33,780 bases of DNA from CBDFHV01 sp965247705 (GTDB lineage: Bacteria > Pseudomonadota > Alphaproteobacteria > Rhodospirillales > CAMCUA01): the NCBI GenBank assembly GCA_965247705.1, contig CBDFHV010000038.1, forward strand, positions 1-33,780, written 5' to 3'. The notes under the pieces were generated by a model, which was given only the letters and a program-made list of their open reading frames with translations, ran no database searches and was not told the DNA's origin. Shown here piece after piece: positions 14,882 to 23,490 of the stretch. Positions within the stretch are counted from its first letter, which is position 1, and each line of letters opens with the position of its first letter. Position numbers and translations under genes: made by a program.

Positions 14882-15702
14882 CAGTCGGCGGACCAGACGT
14901 AGCCCGTGCTGCCCCACCAATAGACCCAGATAAACAGGAACAGCCACACCACGTCGACGAAGTGCCAGTACCAGGCGGCGGCTTCGAAGCCGATGTGGCG
15001 CTCCGGCGTGAAATGGCCCTTCATCGACCGGACCAGGCACACGGTCAGGAAGCAGGCGCCGACGAACACGTGGAACCCGTGGAATCCGGTCGCTAAGAAG
15101 AAGGTCGACGGATAGATGCCGTCGGTCAGCCCAAAGGCGGCATGGCCATACTCATAGGCCTGAAAACCCAGGAACACGAAGCCCAGGATCACCGTCAGCG
15201 CCAGCCCCTGGATCAGGCCCTTGCGGTCGCCCAGGCGCACCGCATGGTGCGCATAGGTGACCGTGCCGCCCGACGTCAGCAAGATCAGCGTGTTCAGAAA
15301 CGGAACCGTCCAAGTGCGGAGGGGCTCGATCCCCTCCGGCGGCCACTGGCTGTGGGCTACCAGACTGAGGAACGGCATCGACGAATTGAAATAGGCCCAG
15401 AAGAAGGCGAAGAAAAACATCACTTCCGAGGCGATGAACAGGATCATGCCGATGCGCAGGCCGTGGGCCACCGGCGGTGAATGGTCCTGACTTACCTCGG
15501 CTTCATTGATCACGTCCCGCCACCAGCCGACGAAGGTGACGACGAGGATCGCCACGCCGGCGAGGAAAACCCACAAGGGCCCGTCGTGCATGTACCAGAT
15601 GCCGCCCATGGCCATGGTGAAGGCGGCGACGGTGCCGACGATCGGCCACGGGCTCGGCTCGACCAGGTGCCATTCGTGATTCTTCACTACCTCGCTCGCC
15701 AT
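14881..15702 (-). CDS. coxC: Cytochrome c oxidase subunit III
   Basis: This 273-residue inner-membrane subunit of the aa3-type oxidase has seven predicted helices. Family landmarks are the N-terminal HEWHLVEPSPWPIVG, GMILFIASEVMFFFAFFWAY with the conserved glutamate, FLNTLILLTSGGTVTYAHHA, TGFHGFHVFVGACFL, and a C-terminal WYWHFVDVVWLFLFIWVYWW. Subunit III stabilises the catalytic core and the entry of the D proton channel. It follows ctaG by 19 bases. Its TGA stop is read from the edge of a repeated hairpin, so the last residues (WSAD) abut that element. Confidence 0.96.
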   Translation of the reverse strand: MASEVVKNHEWHLVEPSPWPIVGTVAAFTMAMGGIWYMHDGPLWVFLAGVAILVVTFVGWWRDVINEAEVSQDHSPPVAHGLRIGMILFIASEVMFFFAFFWAYFNSSMPFLSLVAHSQWPPEGIEPLRTWTVPFLNTLILLTSGGTVTYAHHAVRLGDRKGLIQGLALTVILGFVFLGFQAYEYGHAAFGLTDGIYPSTFFLATGFHGFHVFVGACFLTVCLVRSMKGHFTPERHIGFEAAAWYWHFVDVVWLFLFIWVYWWGSTGYVWSAD

Positions 15703-15721
15703 GTAACGGTCTCCTCGTGTG

Positions 15722-16342
15722 TCAGCCGTCGCTTGCCGGCTTGGACGTCAGGGCCGCCTGGGCCGCTGGATCGGTCTCGCCGTCGGCATCGTCGTCGACG
15801 GCGGGAAAGAAGGTGTAGGACAAGGTTATGACGCGCACGTCCTTCACGTTGGGGTCGTCCAGGATCGCCGGATCGACGTGGAACAGCACCGGCATGTCTA
15901 CAGTTTGGCCCGGACCGAGGGTTTGTTCGGTGAAGCAGAAGCATTCCACCTTGTTCACATAACCGGCGGCCTTGAATGGGGTCACGTTGAATGTGGCCGT
16001 TCCCGTCACCGTCCGTTCGGACAGGTTTTGGGCCATGTAGTGGGCCAGAACTTCCTCGCCCAAGCGGACCGTGACCTCGCCCTGGACCGGTCGGAACCGC
16101 CATGGCAGATCACGATTGGTATTGGCGTCGAAACTCACCCGGATGGTGCGCTCCGACACCGCGCCGTTGGCCCGATCGGCCTCGATGACAGGCGTTCCGC
16201 CGTAGCCCGTAACCCGGCAGAACAGCGCATAAAGCGGGACCGACGCGAAGGACAGCCCGACCATGCCGCCGACGACGGCGAACAGGGCGAGCGCGGTACC
16301 CGTCCGGGCGCGGCGGCTGTCGGCCATGCGGTTGTCGGCCAA
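15722..16342 (-). CDS. ctaG: Cytochrome c oxidase assembly protein CtaG (Cox11)
   Basis: This copper chaperone inserts copper into the CuB site of oxidase subunit I. The 206-residue protein has one membrane anchor (about residues 15-38), a periplasmic immunoglobulin-like domain, and the copper-binding motif ECFCFTEQ with Cys134 and Cys136. A further cysteine, Cys42, follows the helix in LFCRVTGYGG. The domain ends in VITLSYTFF, as usual. A second ATG at codon 6 is an alternative start. It sits between coxA and coxC, the typical alphaproteobacterial order, except that ctaB is on the divergent plus-strand arm. Confidence 0.95.
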   Translation of the reverse strand: MADNRMADSRRARTGTALALFAVVGGMVGLSFASVPLYALFCRVTGYGGTPVIEADRANGAVSERTIRVSFDANTNRDLPWRFRPVQGEVTVRLGEEVLAHYMAQNLSERTVTGTATFNVTPFKAAGYVNKVECFCFTEQTLGPGQTVDMPVLFHVDPAILDDPNVKDVRVITLSYTFFPAVDDDADGETDPAAQAALTSKPASDG

Positions 16343-16371
16343 AGTGCCTGGGGCTCCCCGATTCGTCCCGC

Positions 16372-17994
16372 CTACTCGGCGTGCTGGTGGGCACCGCCGC
16401 CGAAGTGCGGCACGTGCTCATGGGTGTGGAAGGGCGCCGGCGACGGGACCGTCCATTCCAGTGTGGTCGCCCCTTCGCCCCACGGGTTGGCGCCCACTTT
16501 CTCGCCGGACCTGAAGGTGAGCCAGGCCACGTAGAAGAACCAGAGCGTCCCGACCATGGTCAACGCGGCGCCCCAACTGGACACCAGGTTCCAGCCGGCG
16601 AAGGCGTCCGGATAGTCGGGAACGCGCCGCGGCATGCCGGCAAGGCCCAGGAAGTGCTGGGGAAAGAACAAGATGTTGACGCCAACGAAGCTGAGCCAGA
16701 AGTGAATCTGGCCGGCCCACTCCGGATACTGCCGACCGGTCATCTTGGGCACCCAGTAGTAGAACCCGCAGAAGATGGCGAAGACCGCGCCCAGGCTGAG
16801 CACGTAGTGGAAGTGGGCGACCACGTAATAGGTGTCGTGAAGCTGTTGGGTTAGGCCGGCGTTGGCCAGAACCACGCCGGTCACGCCGCCGAGGGTGAAT
16901 AGGAAAATGAAGCCGATCGCCCACAGCATGGGCGTCTTGAATTGGATCGAACCGCCCCACATGGTGGCGATCCAGCTGAAGATCTTAACCCCCGTCGGCA
17001 CGGCGATGACCATGGTGGCGACGATGAAGTAGGCCCTCGTGTCCACGTCCAGGCCGGCGGTGAACATGTGGTGCGCCCAGACGACGAATCCGATGACACC
17101 GATGGACGTCATGGCGTAAGCCATCCCCAGATAGCCGAACACCGGCTTCTTCGAGAAGGTGGAGACCACGTGACTGATGATCCCGAAGGCCGGGATGATC
17201 ATGATGTAGACCTCGGGGTGGCCGAAGAACCAGAACAGGTGCTGCCACAGCACCGGGTCGCCGCCGCCCGCCGGGTCGAAGAAGGCGGTGCCGAAGTTGC
17301 GGTCGGTCAGCAACATGGTCAGGGCGCCGGCGAGGACCGGAATGGCCAGCAGCAGCAGGATGGCAGTGATCAGGATCGCCCAGGCGAACAAGGGCATGCG
17401 ATGAATGGTCATGCCCGGCGCGCGCATGTTGACGATGGTGGTGATGAAGTTGATGGCGCCCAGGATCGACGAGGCGCCGGCCAGATGCAGGCTGAGGATG
17501 GCGAAGTCCACCGCCGGGCCGGGATGATAAGTGGCGCTCGACAGGGGTGGATAGACGGTCCAGCCCGTCGCCGCGCCGCCGCCGATCACGGCGGAGAAGA
17601 CCAGCAGGATGAACCCCGCCGCGAGCAGCCAGAAACTGATGTTGTTCATGCGTGGAAAGGCCATGTCCGGGGCGCCGATCATCAGCGGCACCATCCAGTT
17701 GCCGAATCCGCCGATCAGCGCCGGCATCACCACGAAGAACACCATGATCAGCCCGTGGGCCGTCACCAGCATGTTGTAGAGGTGGAAGTCCGCGATGAAC
17801 TGGATGCCGGGATAGGTCAGTTCCAGTCGGATAAGCCACGACATGCCGCCGCCGACCACCGCGGCGATGACCGCGATGATCAGGTACATCGTGCCGATGT
17901 CCTTGTGATTGGTGGAATACATCCATCGCCGCCACCCCGTGGGGTGATGGCCGTGATCGTCGTCGTGGGCGTGGGCGGCTGCCGAATAGGCCAT
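16372..17994 (-). CDS. coxA: Cytochrome c oxidase subunit I, aa3 type
   Basis: This 540-residue catalytic subunit reduces O2 and pumps protons. All key residues are visible: low-spin heme a ligands H80 (VTAHGL) and H396, CuB ligands H259 (FWFFGHPEVY, with the cross-linked Tyr263), H308 and H309 (WAHHMF), and high-spin heme a3 ligand H394 (VAHFHYV). Glu261 of the D channel and Lys337 (PTGVKIF) of the K channel place it in type A1. The C-terminal tail is histidine-rich (HTHEHVPHFGGGAHQHAE), as is the N-terminus (HAHDDDHGHH). It follows coxB by 20 bases. Confidence 0.97.
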   Translation of the reverse strand: MAYSAAAHAHDDDHGHHPTGWRRWMYSTNHKDIGTMYLIIAVIAAVVGGGMSWLIRLELTYPGIQFIADFHLYNMLVTAHGLIMVFFVVMPALIGGFGNWMVPLMIGAPDMAFPRMNNISFWLLAAGFILLVFSAVIGGGAATGWTVYPPLSSATYHPGPAVDFAILSLHLAGASSILGAINFITTIVNMRAPGMTIHRMPLFAWAILITAILLLLAIPVLAGALTMLLTDRNFGTAFFDPAGGGDPVLWQHLFWFFGHPEVYIMIIPAFGIISHVVSTFSKKPVFGYLGMAYAMTSIGVIGFVVWAHHMFTAGLDVDTRAYFIVATMVIAVPTGVKIFSWIATMWGGSIQFKTPMLWAIGFIFLFTLGGVTGVVLANAGLTQQLHDTYYVVAHFHYVLSLGAVFAIFCGFYYWVPKMTGRQYPEWAGQIHFWLSFVGVNILFFPQHFLGLAGMPRRVPDYPDAFAGWNLVSSWGAALTMVGTLWFFYVAWLTFRSGEKVGANPWGEGATTLEWTVPSPAPFHTHEHVPHFGGGAHQHAE

Positions 17995-18014
17995 ATCGAC
18001 CTCTCTCGCTGCGA

Positions 18015-18872
18015 TCAGTGGGACGGGCCGGAAGCGTCCGCCGGCGTCAGGTGCGCCAAACGCGGATCCGCTTCGCCGTCGTTATGGGCAAATTCCTTTT
18101 TGGCCTTTTCCAGCCACTGCTGATAGGCCTCCTTCGAGACGGCCTTCACCACGATGGGCATGTAGCCGTGGTTGACGCCGCACAACTCGGAGCACTGTCC
18201 GTAGTAGGTGCCTTCCCGGTCGATACGGATCCAACTCTCGTTGATGCGGCCCGGCACCGTATCCACCTTGGACATGAGCTGGGGCAAGGCCCAGGCATGG
18301 AGCACGTCGTTGGACGTCATCAGAATCTGTACGTTGGTGTCGACGGGAAGTACCACCGGGTTGTCCACTTCGAGAAGCCGCAGTTGGCCTTCCTTGATCT
18401 CTTCATCGGGGATCATAACGCTGTCGAAGGCGAGCTCTTCGGCCGGATATTCGTAGGACCAGTACCACTGGTTGCCGATGACCTTCAGCGTCATCTCAGG
18501 GTCCGCGGTACGGTCGGTGAAGTAGAGCAGCTTCAGCGATGGAATGCCGATGATGATCAGGATTAGGATGGGCAGTACGGTCCACACCACCTCCAGTCCC
18601 GCATGGTGGGTGGTCTTGGTCGGCACCGGATTGGCCTTCTCGTTGAACTTGACCATCACGTAGACCAGCAGGCCGAGCACGAATACGGTGATCACGGTGA
18701 TGATCACCAGCACGAAATCGTGGAATTCGAGGATCTCGCGCATTGAGGCCGACGCCGGCTCCTGAGAGCCCACCTGCCACGGCTTCGGCGCCGCGATGGC
18801 GGCCGATGCGAAGCTGGCCAAAATACCCGCCGTCCCCAGGACAGGGCCGAGTCGTCTGGTCAGAGAAAGCAT
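18015..18872 (-). CDS. coxB: Cytochrome c oxidase subunit II
   Basis: This 285-residue subunit takes electrons from cytochrome c through its CuA centre. It has an N-terminal signal-like segment ending near AIAAPKPWQVG, two transmembrane helices (about 48-70 and 95-115), and a periplasmic cupredoxin domain. The CuA site is seen in HAWALPQL and YYGQCSELCGVNHGYMPIV, containing both cysteines, the histidines and the methionine. WYWSYEYP is the usual aromatic electron-entry patch. I place the start at ATG 18872, directly before a basic-hydrophobic leader; the frame extends 13 codons upstream. It heads the minus-strand cox operon; the 270-bp gap to the divergent plus-strand genes should hold both promoters. 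Confidence 0.95.
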   Translation of the reverse strand: MLSLTRRLGPVLGTAGILASFASAAIAAPKPWQVGSQEPASASMREILEFHDFVLVIITVITVFVLGLLVYVMVKFNEKANPVPTKTTHHAGLEVVWTVLPILILIIIGIPSLKLLYFTDRTADPEMTLKVIGNQWYWSYEYPAEELAFDSVMIPDEEIKEGQLRLLEVDNPVVLPVDTNVQILMTSNDVLHAWALPQLMSKVDTVPGRINESWIRIDREGTYYGQCSELCGVNHGYMPIVVKAVSKEAYQQWLEKAKKEFAHNDGEADPRLAHLTPADASGPSH

Positions 18873-19142
18873 ACCAATCGTCCCATCGATGGCTAAGTCA
18901 GGATACGGCATCGCGCCACACGGACCCCAAGCCCGCGCGCCGCGCCGGATTCGCTTGGCGGATACGTTGGTTAGCTACCACAGGGTCACGCCGCTGTGAA
19001 AGGTTTTTCTGCCGTGTTTTCTGACATGTAGCCTTCAGCATATGGTGCGGTGGGCATGGACGGCGCCAGTCCGCCTCGCTAGGGTGCGCAGGGCCGAATC
19101 GGACGAATTCGGCGCCGCCATGCCAGGGAAAGGGACCGATTC

Positions 19143-19223
19143 ATGAACCGGTGGGTCCTCGCCGGATTAATCGCCGCCGTGGCGCTGGGCATGTACGCGG
19201 CCCTTTTCTTCAAGTTGGGTTGA
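19143..19223 (+). CDS. 26-residue single-helix membrane peptide of the cox locus
   Basis: The ATG at 19143 follows a strong ribosome-binding region (AGGGAAAGGG). The product, beginning MNRWVLAGLIAAVALGMYAA and ending LFFKLG, is 26 residues long and consists of a basic start and one hydrophobic helix. It stops 19 bases before the DUF420 gene. Tiny membrane proteins are common in oxidase operons as assembly factors or accessory subunits (CtaF-like or CoxM-like), but I do not recognise a specific family. Its strong RBS and position support it as a real gene. Confidence 0.6.
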   Translation: MNRWVLAGLIAAVALGMYAALFFKLG

Positions 19224-19242
19224 AGGGAACGAGGAACTGTCC

Positions 19243-19677
19243 TTGCTTGCCGTCGCCGACCTTCCCCACGTCACCGCCAGCCTGAACCTGATTACCGCAT
19301 GCCTGCTGACCGCCGGCTACGTGTTCATCCGCCAGGGTCGCCGCCAGCGTCACCGGGTCTGCATGCTGGGCGCCGTCGCCGCTTCGGTCCTGTTCCTGGT
19401 GGTCTACCTGATCTATCACGCCAACGCCGGGTTGGCCCGCTTCGGCGGCGAAGGCCTGGTGCGGCCGGTCTATTTCACCATCCTGATCGCCCACGTGGCC
19501 ATGGCCATCGTCATCACGCCCCTTGTGCCGGTGACCCTCTACCGGGCGCTCAGGGGCCGCTTCGATCGTCACCGCCGCCTGGCCCGCTGGACATGGCCCC
19601 TGTGGATCTTTGTCAGCGTTTCCGGCGTCGTGGTCTACGTGATGACGATCCACCTCTACCCGTCAGCCGGGGCGTAG
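19243..19677 (+). CDS. DUF420 membrane protein (CtaM-like oxidase assembly factor)
   Basis: This 144-residue protein with four predicted helices has histidines placed as in DUF420: LPHVTASLN at the start, YLIYHANAG after helix 2, ILIAHVAMAI in helix 3 and VYVMTIHLYP at the end. In Staphylococcus the DUF420 protein CtaM is required for maturation of heme A-containing oxidases; a similar role is likely here, next to ctaB. The start is probably TTG 19243, with GAGGA upstream. The gene is followed after four bases by the heme-copper oxidase-like gene. Confidence 0.82.
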   Translation: MLAVADLPHVTASLNLITACLLTAGYVFIRQGRRQRHRVCMLGAVAASVLFLVVYLIYHANAGLARFGGEGLVRPVYFTILIAHVAMAIVITPLVPVTLYRALRGRFDRHRRLARWTWPLWIFVSVSGVVVYVMTIHLYPSAGA

Positions 19678-19681
19678 ACGG

Positions 19682-21019
19682 ATGGAGCGGGTCCTCTGGG
19701 GGTGGTCGGCGCTGGCCATCGGCGCCCTGGCCCTGGCCGGCGTGGCGGCCTTGCTTCTGGCCGTCTCCCGACTGCCGGGGATCGAAAGCGCCTTTCCCTG
19801 GCCCCTGGCTTTCTTCCACAAGGGGCTGGTCGTTCACGTGGTGTTTTCCTTCGTGGTCTGGTTCCTGGCCGTCTTCGCCGCCCTGGCGACGGTGACCGCG
19901 GACGAGGACGTCTGGGGCGGGGCCTTGCCACCCCTTCTCGCCATGGTTGCCTTCGCCCTGTTGTTCGCGCCAGCGCTGCGGGACGCCGGTGAGCCGAGCC
20001 TCAACAACTACATTCCGGTCATCGTCGATCCTTCGTACTACGCGGGCCTGGCGATCCTGGCGGCCGCCGCCGTCATGGCCGCCGTCGGTCCTTGGCGCCG
20101 CCTGTGGCGCCGCCGCCGGGAGGCCACCATCGAGACGGTGGCGCTGGCTTCGGCCGGACTTCTGCTGCTGTTGGCCCTGGCCTGCATTGCCCGGGCCGGC
20201 ATCGATCTAGCCGGCCGGGCGCCGGATCATGCCTTCAACGAGGAGTTGTTCTGGGGCGGCGGGCACGTGCTTCAGTTCATGAACGCCCTGCTGTTGCTGA
20301 TTGCCTGGCGCCGGTTGGCGGCGGAGACCATGGGCGAGGCGGCGCTGAGCGAAGGATGGTTTCGCGCCATCGCCGCCGTCCTGCTGCTGGCGCCGCTGGC
20401 CTCGATTGCCTTCTACGAGCTGTACCCGCCCTTTTCCGCCGAGCAGCAAACGGCCTTCACAAACCTGCAGTATGCCCTGGCGCCGCCGACGGGCCTGATG
20501 GCCTTCGCCGTGATGGCGGCCATGGTCCGGCACCGGCGGCGGGAAGGATCGCTGCCGTGGGCCGATCCCGCCTTCCTGGCGCTCGCCGGCTCGGTCCCCG
20601 TTTTCGTCGTCGGCGGCATGCTGGGGCTGTTCGTCGATGGCACCGACACCCGCACGCCGGCCCATTACCACGGCGTCATCGGGGGCATCAATCTGGCCTT
20701 CATGGGGCTGTTCTATCGGGTCGTTCTTCCGGCGCTGGCGCGGCCGCTGGTCCCGGGGCGGCTGATTTGCGCCCAGGTGATCCTGTTCGGGGCCGGACAG
20801 CTCATGGCCTGCGTCGGCCTGTTTTGGGCCGGCGGTTATGGGGCGCCCCGCAAGACCGCCGGCGCCGCCCAGGGGCTGGAGGGACTGGGGCCGACCATCG
20901 GCATGGGACTCAACGGCGTCGGCGCGCTGATCGCCGTCATCGGCGGGGTCCTGTTCATCTGGACGGTGGGCCGGGCCCTGGCAAAGAAATCGCCTGGATC
21001 GGCAACGGTCCCGCTGTAG
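19682..21019 (+). CDS. Degenerate heme-copper oxidase subunit I paralogue
   Basis: This is a 445-residue protein with about 12 helices. It can be aligned by eye with CoxA in the same window: LVVHVVF (H52) with VTAHGL; ELFWGGGHVLQF (H195) with HLFWFFGHPEVY; TPAHYHGVIGG (H328, H330) with VVAHFHYVLS; GGYGAPRKTAG with AGMPRRVPD. Heme ligands thus appear kept, but the CuB His-His pair is replaced (YELYPPFSAE) and the cross-link tyrosine is Phe199. It probably binds heme yet lacks standard O2 chemistry. A divergent NO reductase-like enzyme, or an assembly or heme-handling role with CtaB just downstream, are options. It lies between the DUF420 gene and ctaB. Confidence 0.72.
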   Translation: MERVLWGWSALAIGALALAGVAALLLAVSRLPGIESAFPWPLAFFHKGLVVHVVFSFVVWFLAVFAALATVTADEDVWGGALPPLLAMVAFALLFAPALRDAGEPSLNNYIPVIVDPSYYAGLAILAAAAVMAAVGPWRRLWRRRREATIETVALASAGLLLLLALACIARAGIDLAGRAPDHAFNEELFWGGGHVLQFMNALLLLIAWRRLAAETMGEAALSEGWFRAIAAVLLLAPLASIAFYELYPPFSAEQQTAFTNLQYALAPPTGLMAFAVMAAMVRHRRREGSLPWADPAFLALAGSVPVFVVGGMLGLFVDGTDTRTPAHYHGVIGGINLAFMGLFYRVVLPALARPLVPGRLICAQVILFGAGQLMACVGLFWAGGYGAPRKTAGAAQGLEGLGPTIGMGLNGVGALIAVIGGVLFIWTVGRALAKKSPGSATVPL

Positions 21020-21031
21020 GATGGTCGCCGC

Positions 21032-21982
21032 ATGAAAGGAAACGCCGCGACGACTTCGTCGTTGAACTCGAAAGAGGGTTCCCTCAACCCGGAAGGGGGC
21101 GAACGGACCTACCGGTCGCGGGTGGTGGACTATGCCATCATCCTCAAGCCCCGGGTCATGTCGCTGGTCGTCTTCACCGCCCTGGTCGGCCTGCTGCTGG
21201 CGCCGGGCGCGGTCGATCCGGCGACGGCCGTCGTCGCCGTCACCTGCATCGCCATTGGCGCCGGCGCTTCCGGCGCCATCAACATGTGGTACGACCGGGA
21301 CATCGACCTGCTCATGTCCCGGACCATGAACCGGCCGATCCCGGCGGCCCGCATGGACCCCCGGGAGGCCCTGGTCTTCGGGCTGGTGCTGTCCGTCGGT
21401 TCGGTCGTCGTCATGGGCCTCTTGGTCAACGGCGTCGCGGCCGCCCTGCTGGCGCTCACCATCCTCTACTACGTGTGCATCTACACCATGTGGCTGAAGC
21501 GCCGCACGCCCCAGAACATCGTCATCGGCGGCGCCGCCGGCGCGTTCCCGCCGATGATCGGCTGGGCCGCGGTGACCGGCGGCGTCAGCGTCGATTCGGT
21601 GGCCCTATTCGCCATCATCTTCCTGTGGACGCCGCCCCACTCCTGGGCCCTGGCCCTGTTCAGCAACCAGGACTATCGCAAGGCCGGCGTTCCCATGCTG
21701 CCGGTGGTGGCCGGCGAGCGGGAGACCAAGCGCCAGATGCTCCTCTACACGGGCGTCCTGTTGCCGGCGACCCTGGTGCCGGTGGCGACGGGCCTGTCGG
21801 GAATTCCCTACGGCATCGCGGCGGTGGTCCTGGGCGCCTTCTTCGTCCGCCATCTGTGGCGCCTGTGGCGGGAGGACGGGGTACGCAGCGCCCGGCCCCT
21901 GTTCGGCTACTCGATCCTCTACTTGTTCCTGATCTTCGTCGCCCTCTTGGTCGACCGCGCGGTGGCCGGTCTGATTCCATGA
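21032..21982 (+). CDS. ctaB: Protoheme IX farnesyltransferase (heme O synthase)
   Basis: This UbiA-family prenyltransferase attaches a farnesyl group to heme B to make heme O, the precursor of heme A for the aa3 oxidase. The 316-residue protein has a polar N-terminus (about 35 residues) and then eight to nine helices. Diagnostic motifs are LKPRVMSLVVFTALVG, NMWYDRDID (first Asp-rich motif), MNRPIPAARM, and FLWTPPHSWALAL with the second motif region DYRKAGVPMLPVV. The heme A synthase ctaA is not in the window. Its stop overlaps the next ATG (ATGA), coupling it to the carboxypeptidase gene. Confidence 0.96.
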   Translation: MKGNAATTSSLNSKEGSLNPEGGERTYRSRVVDYAIILKPRVMSLVVFTALVGLLLAPGAVDPATAVVAVTCIAIGAGASGAINMWYDRDIDLLMSRTMNRPIPAARMDPREALVFGLVLSVGSVVVMGLLVNGVAAALLALTILYYVCIYTMWLKRRTPQNIVIGGAAGAFPPMIGWAAVTGGVSVDSVALFAIIFLWTPPHSWALALFSNQDYRKAGVPMLPVVAGERETKRQMLLYTGVLLPATLVPVATGLSGIPYGIAAVVLGAFFVRHLWRLWREDGVRSARPLFGYSILYLFLIFVALLVDRAVAGLIP

Positions 21983-23490
21983 CCACCCCATCGGCGACCA
22001 CGCCCCCCGCCTATGCCGCGCTGGAAGCGCGGTTCGCCCGCGCGGCCCGGGTGGGCGAGGCCCTGGGCGTGCTGTCGTGGGACCAGGCGACCATGATGCC
22101 CCCCGGCGGCGCCGAGTCCCGGGGCGATCAGATCGCCACCCTCAAGGCCATCCGCCACGGCATGCTGACGGCGCCCGAGGTGGCCGATGGACTGGCGGCG
22201 GCGGCGGACGAAGACCTCGATCCATGGCAGGCCGCCAACATCAGCGAGATGCGCCGCGCCTGGACCCACGCCACGGCGCTGGACGAAGCTCTGGTTACCG
22301 CCCTGTCGAAAGCGGAAACCGCCTGCGAAACCGTGTGGCGCCAGGCCCGCCCGGCGGCGGACTTCGCACCCATTGTTCAGCCCCTGGACTCCCTCCTCGG
22401 GCTGGTGCGCGAGGCGGCGGCGGCCAAGGGCGAACGTCTGGGCCTGGCGCCCTACGACGCGCTGATGGATCAGTACGAACCCCACATGGGCGCGACCCGG
22501 GTCGATGCCTTGTTCGCAGCCCTGGAATCGGCCCTGCCGGACCTGCTGGCACGGATCCTGGAGACCCAGGCCCGTCGTCCGCCACCCGCACGGCCCGCCG
22601 GCGCCTATCCCGCCGACATCCAGCACGCGCTCGCGGTGCGGGTCATGGAGCGCCTCGGTTTCGACTTCCAATCGGGCCGCCTGGACGTCAGCCTGCATCC
22701 CTTCTGCGGCGGCACGCCGGAGGATACCCGCCTGACCACCCGCTTCGACGAGGCGGATCCGGTCTCCAGCCTGATGGCGGTCCTCCACGAGACCGGCCAC
22801 GCCCTTTACGAGCGTGGCCTACCCAAGGCCTGGCGGGGGCAGCCGGTGGGCCGCGCCCGCTCCATGGGCGTCCACGAAAGCCAGTCCCTGACGGTGGAGA
22901 TGCAGGTCGGCCGCTCGGCCCCTTTCCTGGCCACCCTGGCGCCCCTGGTGGCCGAGGTCCTGGGCGACGATCCGGCCTTCGCCGCCGACAATCTGCACCG
23001 CTTGTGCACCCGGGTCGAAGCCAGCTTCATACGGGTCGACGCCGACGAAGCGACCTATCCCCTGCACGTGATCCTGCGCTATCGACTGGAACGGGACATG
23101 GTGGCCGGCCGCCTGGCGCCCCGGGACCTGCCCGAGGCATGGAACGAAGGCATGGCGACGCTCCTCGGCCTGGCGGTGCCGGACGATCGCCTGGGCTGCC
23201 TGCAGGACCTGCACTGGTACGACGGGGCATGGGGCTATTTCCCCACCTACACCATCGGCGCGCTCAACGCCGCCCAGCTCTGCCAGGCCGCGGTGTCCGC
23301 CGACGCAGCGATCGCCGACGGCATGGCGCGGGGCGATCCGGCGCCCCTGCTCGACTGGCTGGGCCGCAACGTGCACGCCCGCGCCTCATCGGTGACCGCC
23401 GATAGCCTGATCGAGGAAGCCACCGGGCGCCCCCTCGGCACCGATGCGTTCCTCGATCACCTGAAGCGCCGCTACCTGGACGCCGCCTAA
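21979..23490 (+). CDS. M32 family carboxypeptidase
   Basis: This 503-residue cytoplasmic zinc metallocarboxypeptidase (Taq carboxypeptidase family) removes C-terminal residues from peptides. The zinc site is HETGH at residues 270-274, with the downstream metal glutamate in HESQSLTVEMQ (299-309). The N-terminal VLSWDQATMMPPGGAESRGD (31-50) and the late HWYDGAWGYFPTYTIG are typical of the family. The ATG overlaps the ctaB stop by four bases. Its TAA stop and the TAG stop of the convergent decarboxylase gene overlap in the bases CTAA at 23487-23490. A functional link with oxidase assembly is not evident; the operon position may be incidental. Confidence 0.95.
   Translation: MTTPSATTPPAYAALEARFARAARVGEALGVLSWDQATMMPPGGAESRGDQIATLKAIRHGMLTAPEVADGLAAAADEDLDPWQAANISEMRRAWTHATALDEALVTALSKAETACETVWRQARPAADFAPIVQPLDSLLGLVREAAAAKGERLGLAPYDALMDQYEPHMGATRVDALFAALESALPDLLARILETQARRPPPARPAGAYPADIQHALAVRVMERLGFDFQSGRLDVSLHPFCGGTPEDTRLTTRFDEADPVSSLMAVLHETGHALYERGLPKAWRGQPVGRARSMGVHESQSLTVEMQVGRSAPFLATLAPLVAEVLGDDPAFAADNLHRLCTRVEASFIRVDADEATYPLHVILRYRLERDMVAGRLAPRDLPEAWNEGMATLLGLAVPDDRLGCLQDLHWYDGAWGYFPTYTIGALNAAQLCQAAVSADAAIADGMARGDPAPLLDWLGRNVHARASSVTADSLIEEATGRPLGTDAFLDHLKRRYLDAA

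Noticed and set aside
16942..18123. 393-codon plus-strand frame opposite coxA and coxB
   Set aside because: It is antisense to clear oxidase genes, has no family motifs and is dominated by His, Asp and Arg.
20092..21978. Long open frame in another phase covering the oxidase paralogue and ctaB, continuous with the carboxypeptidase frame
   Set aside because: Its translation is rich in Arg, Gly, Pro and His with no domain pattern, as expected for a shifted frame in high-GC coding DNA. The real carboxypeptidase starts at 21979.
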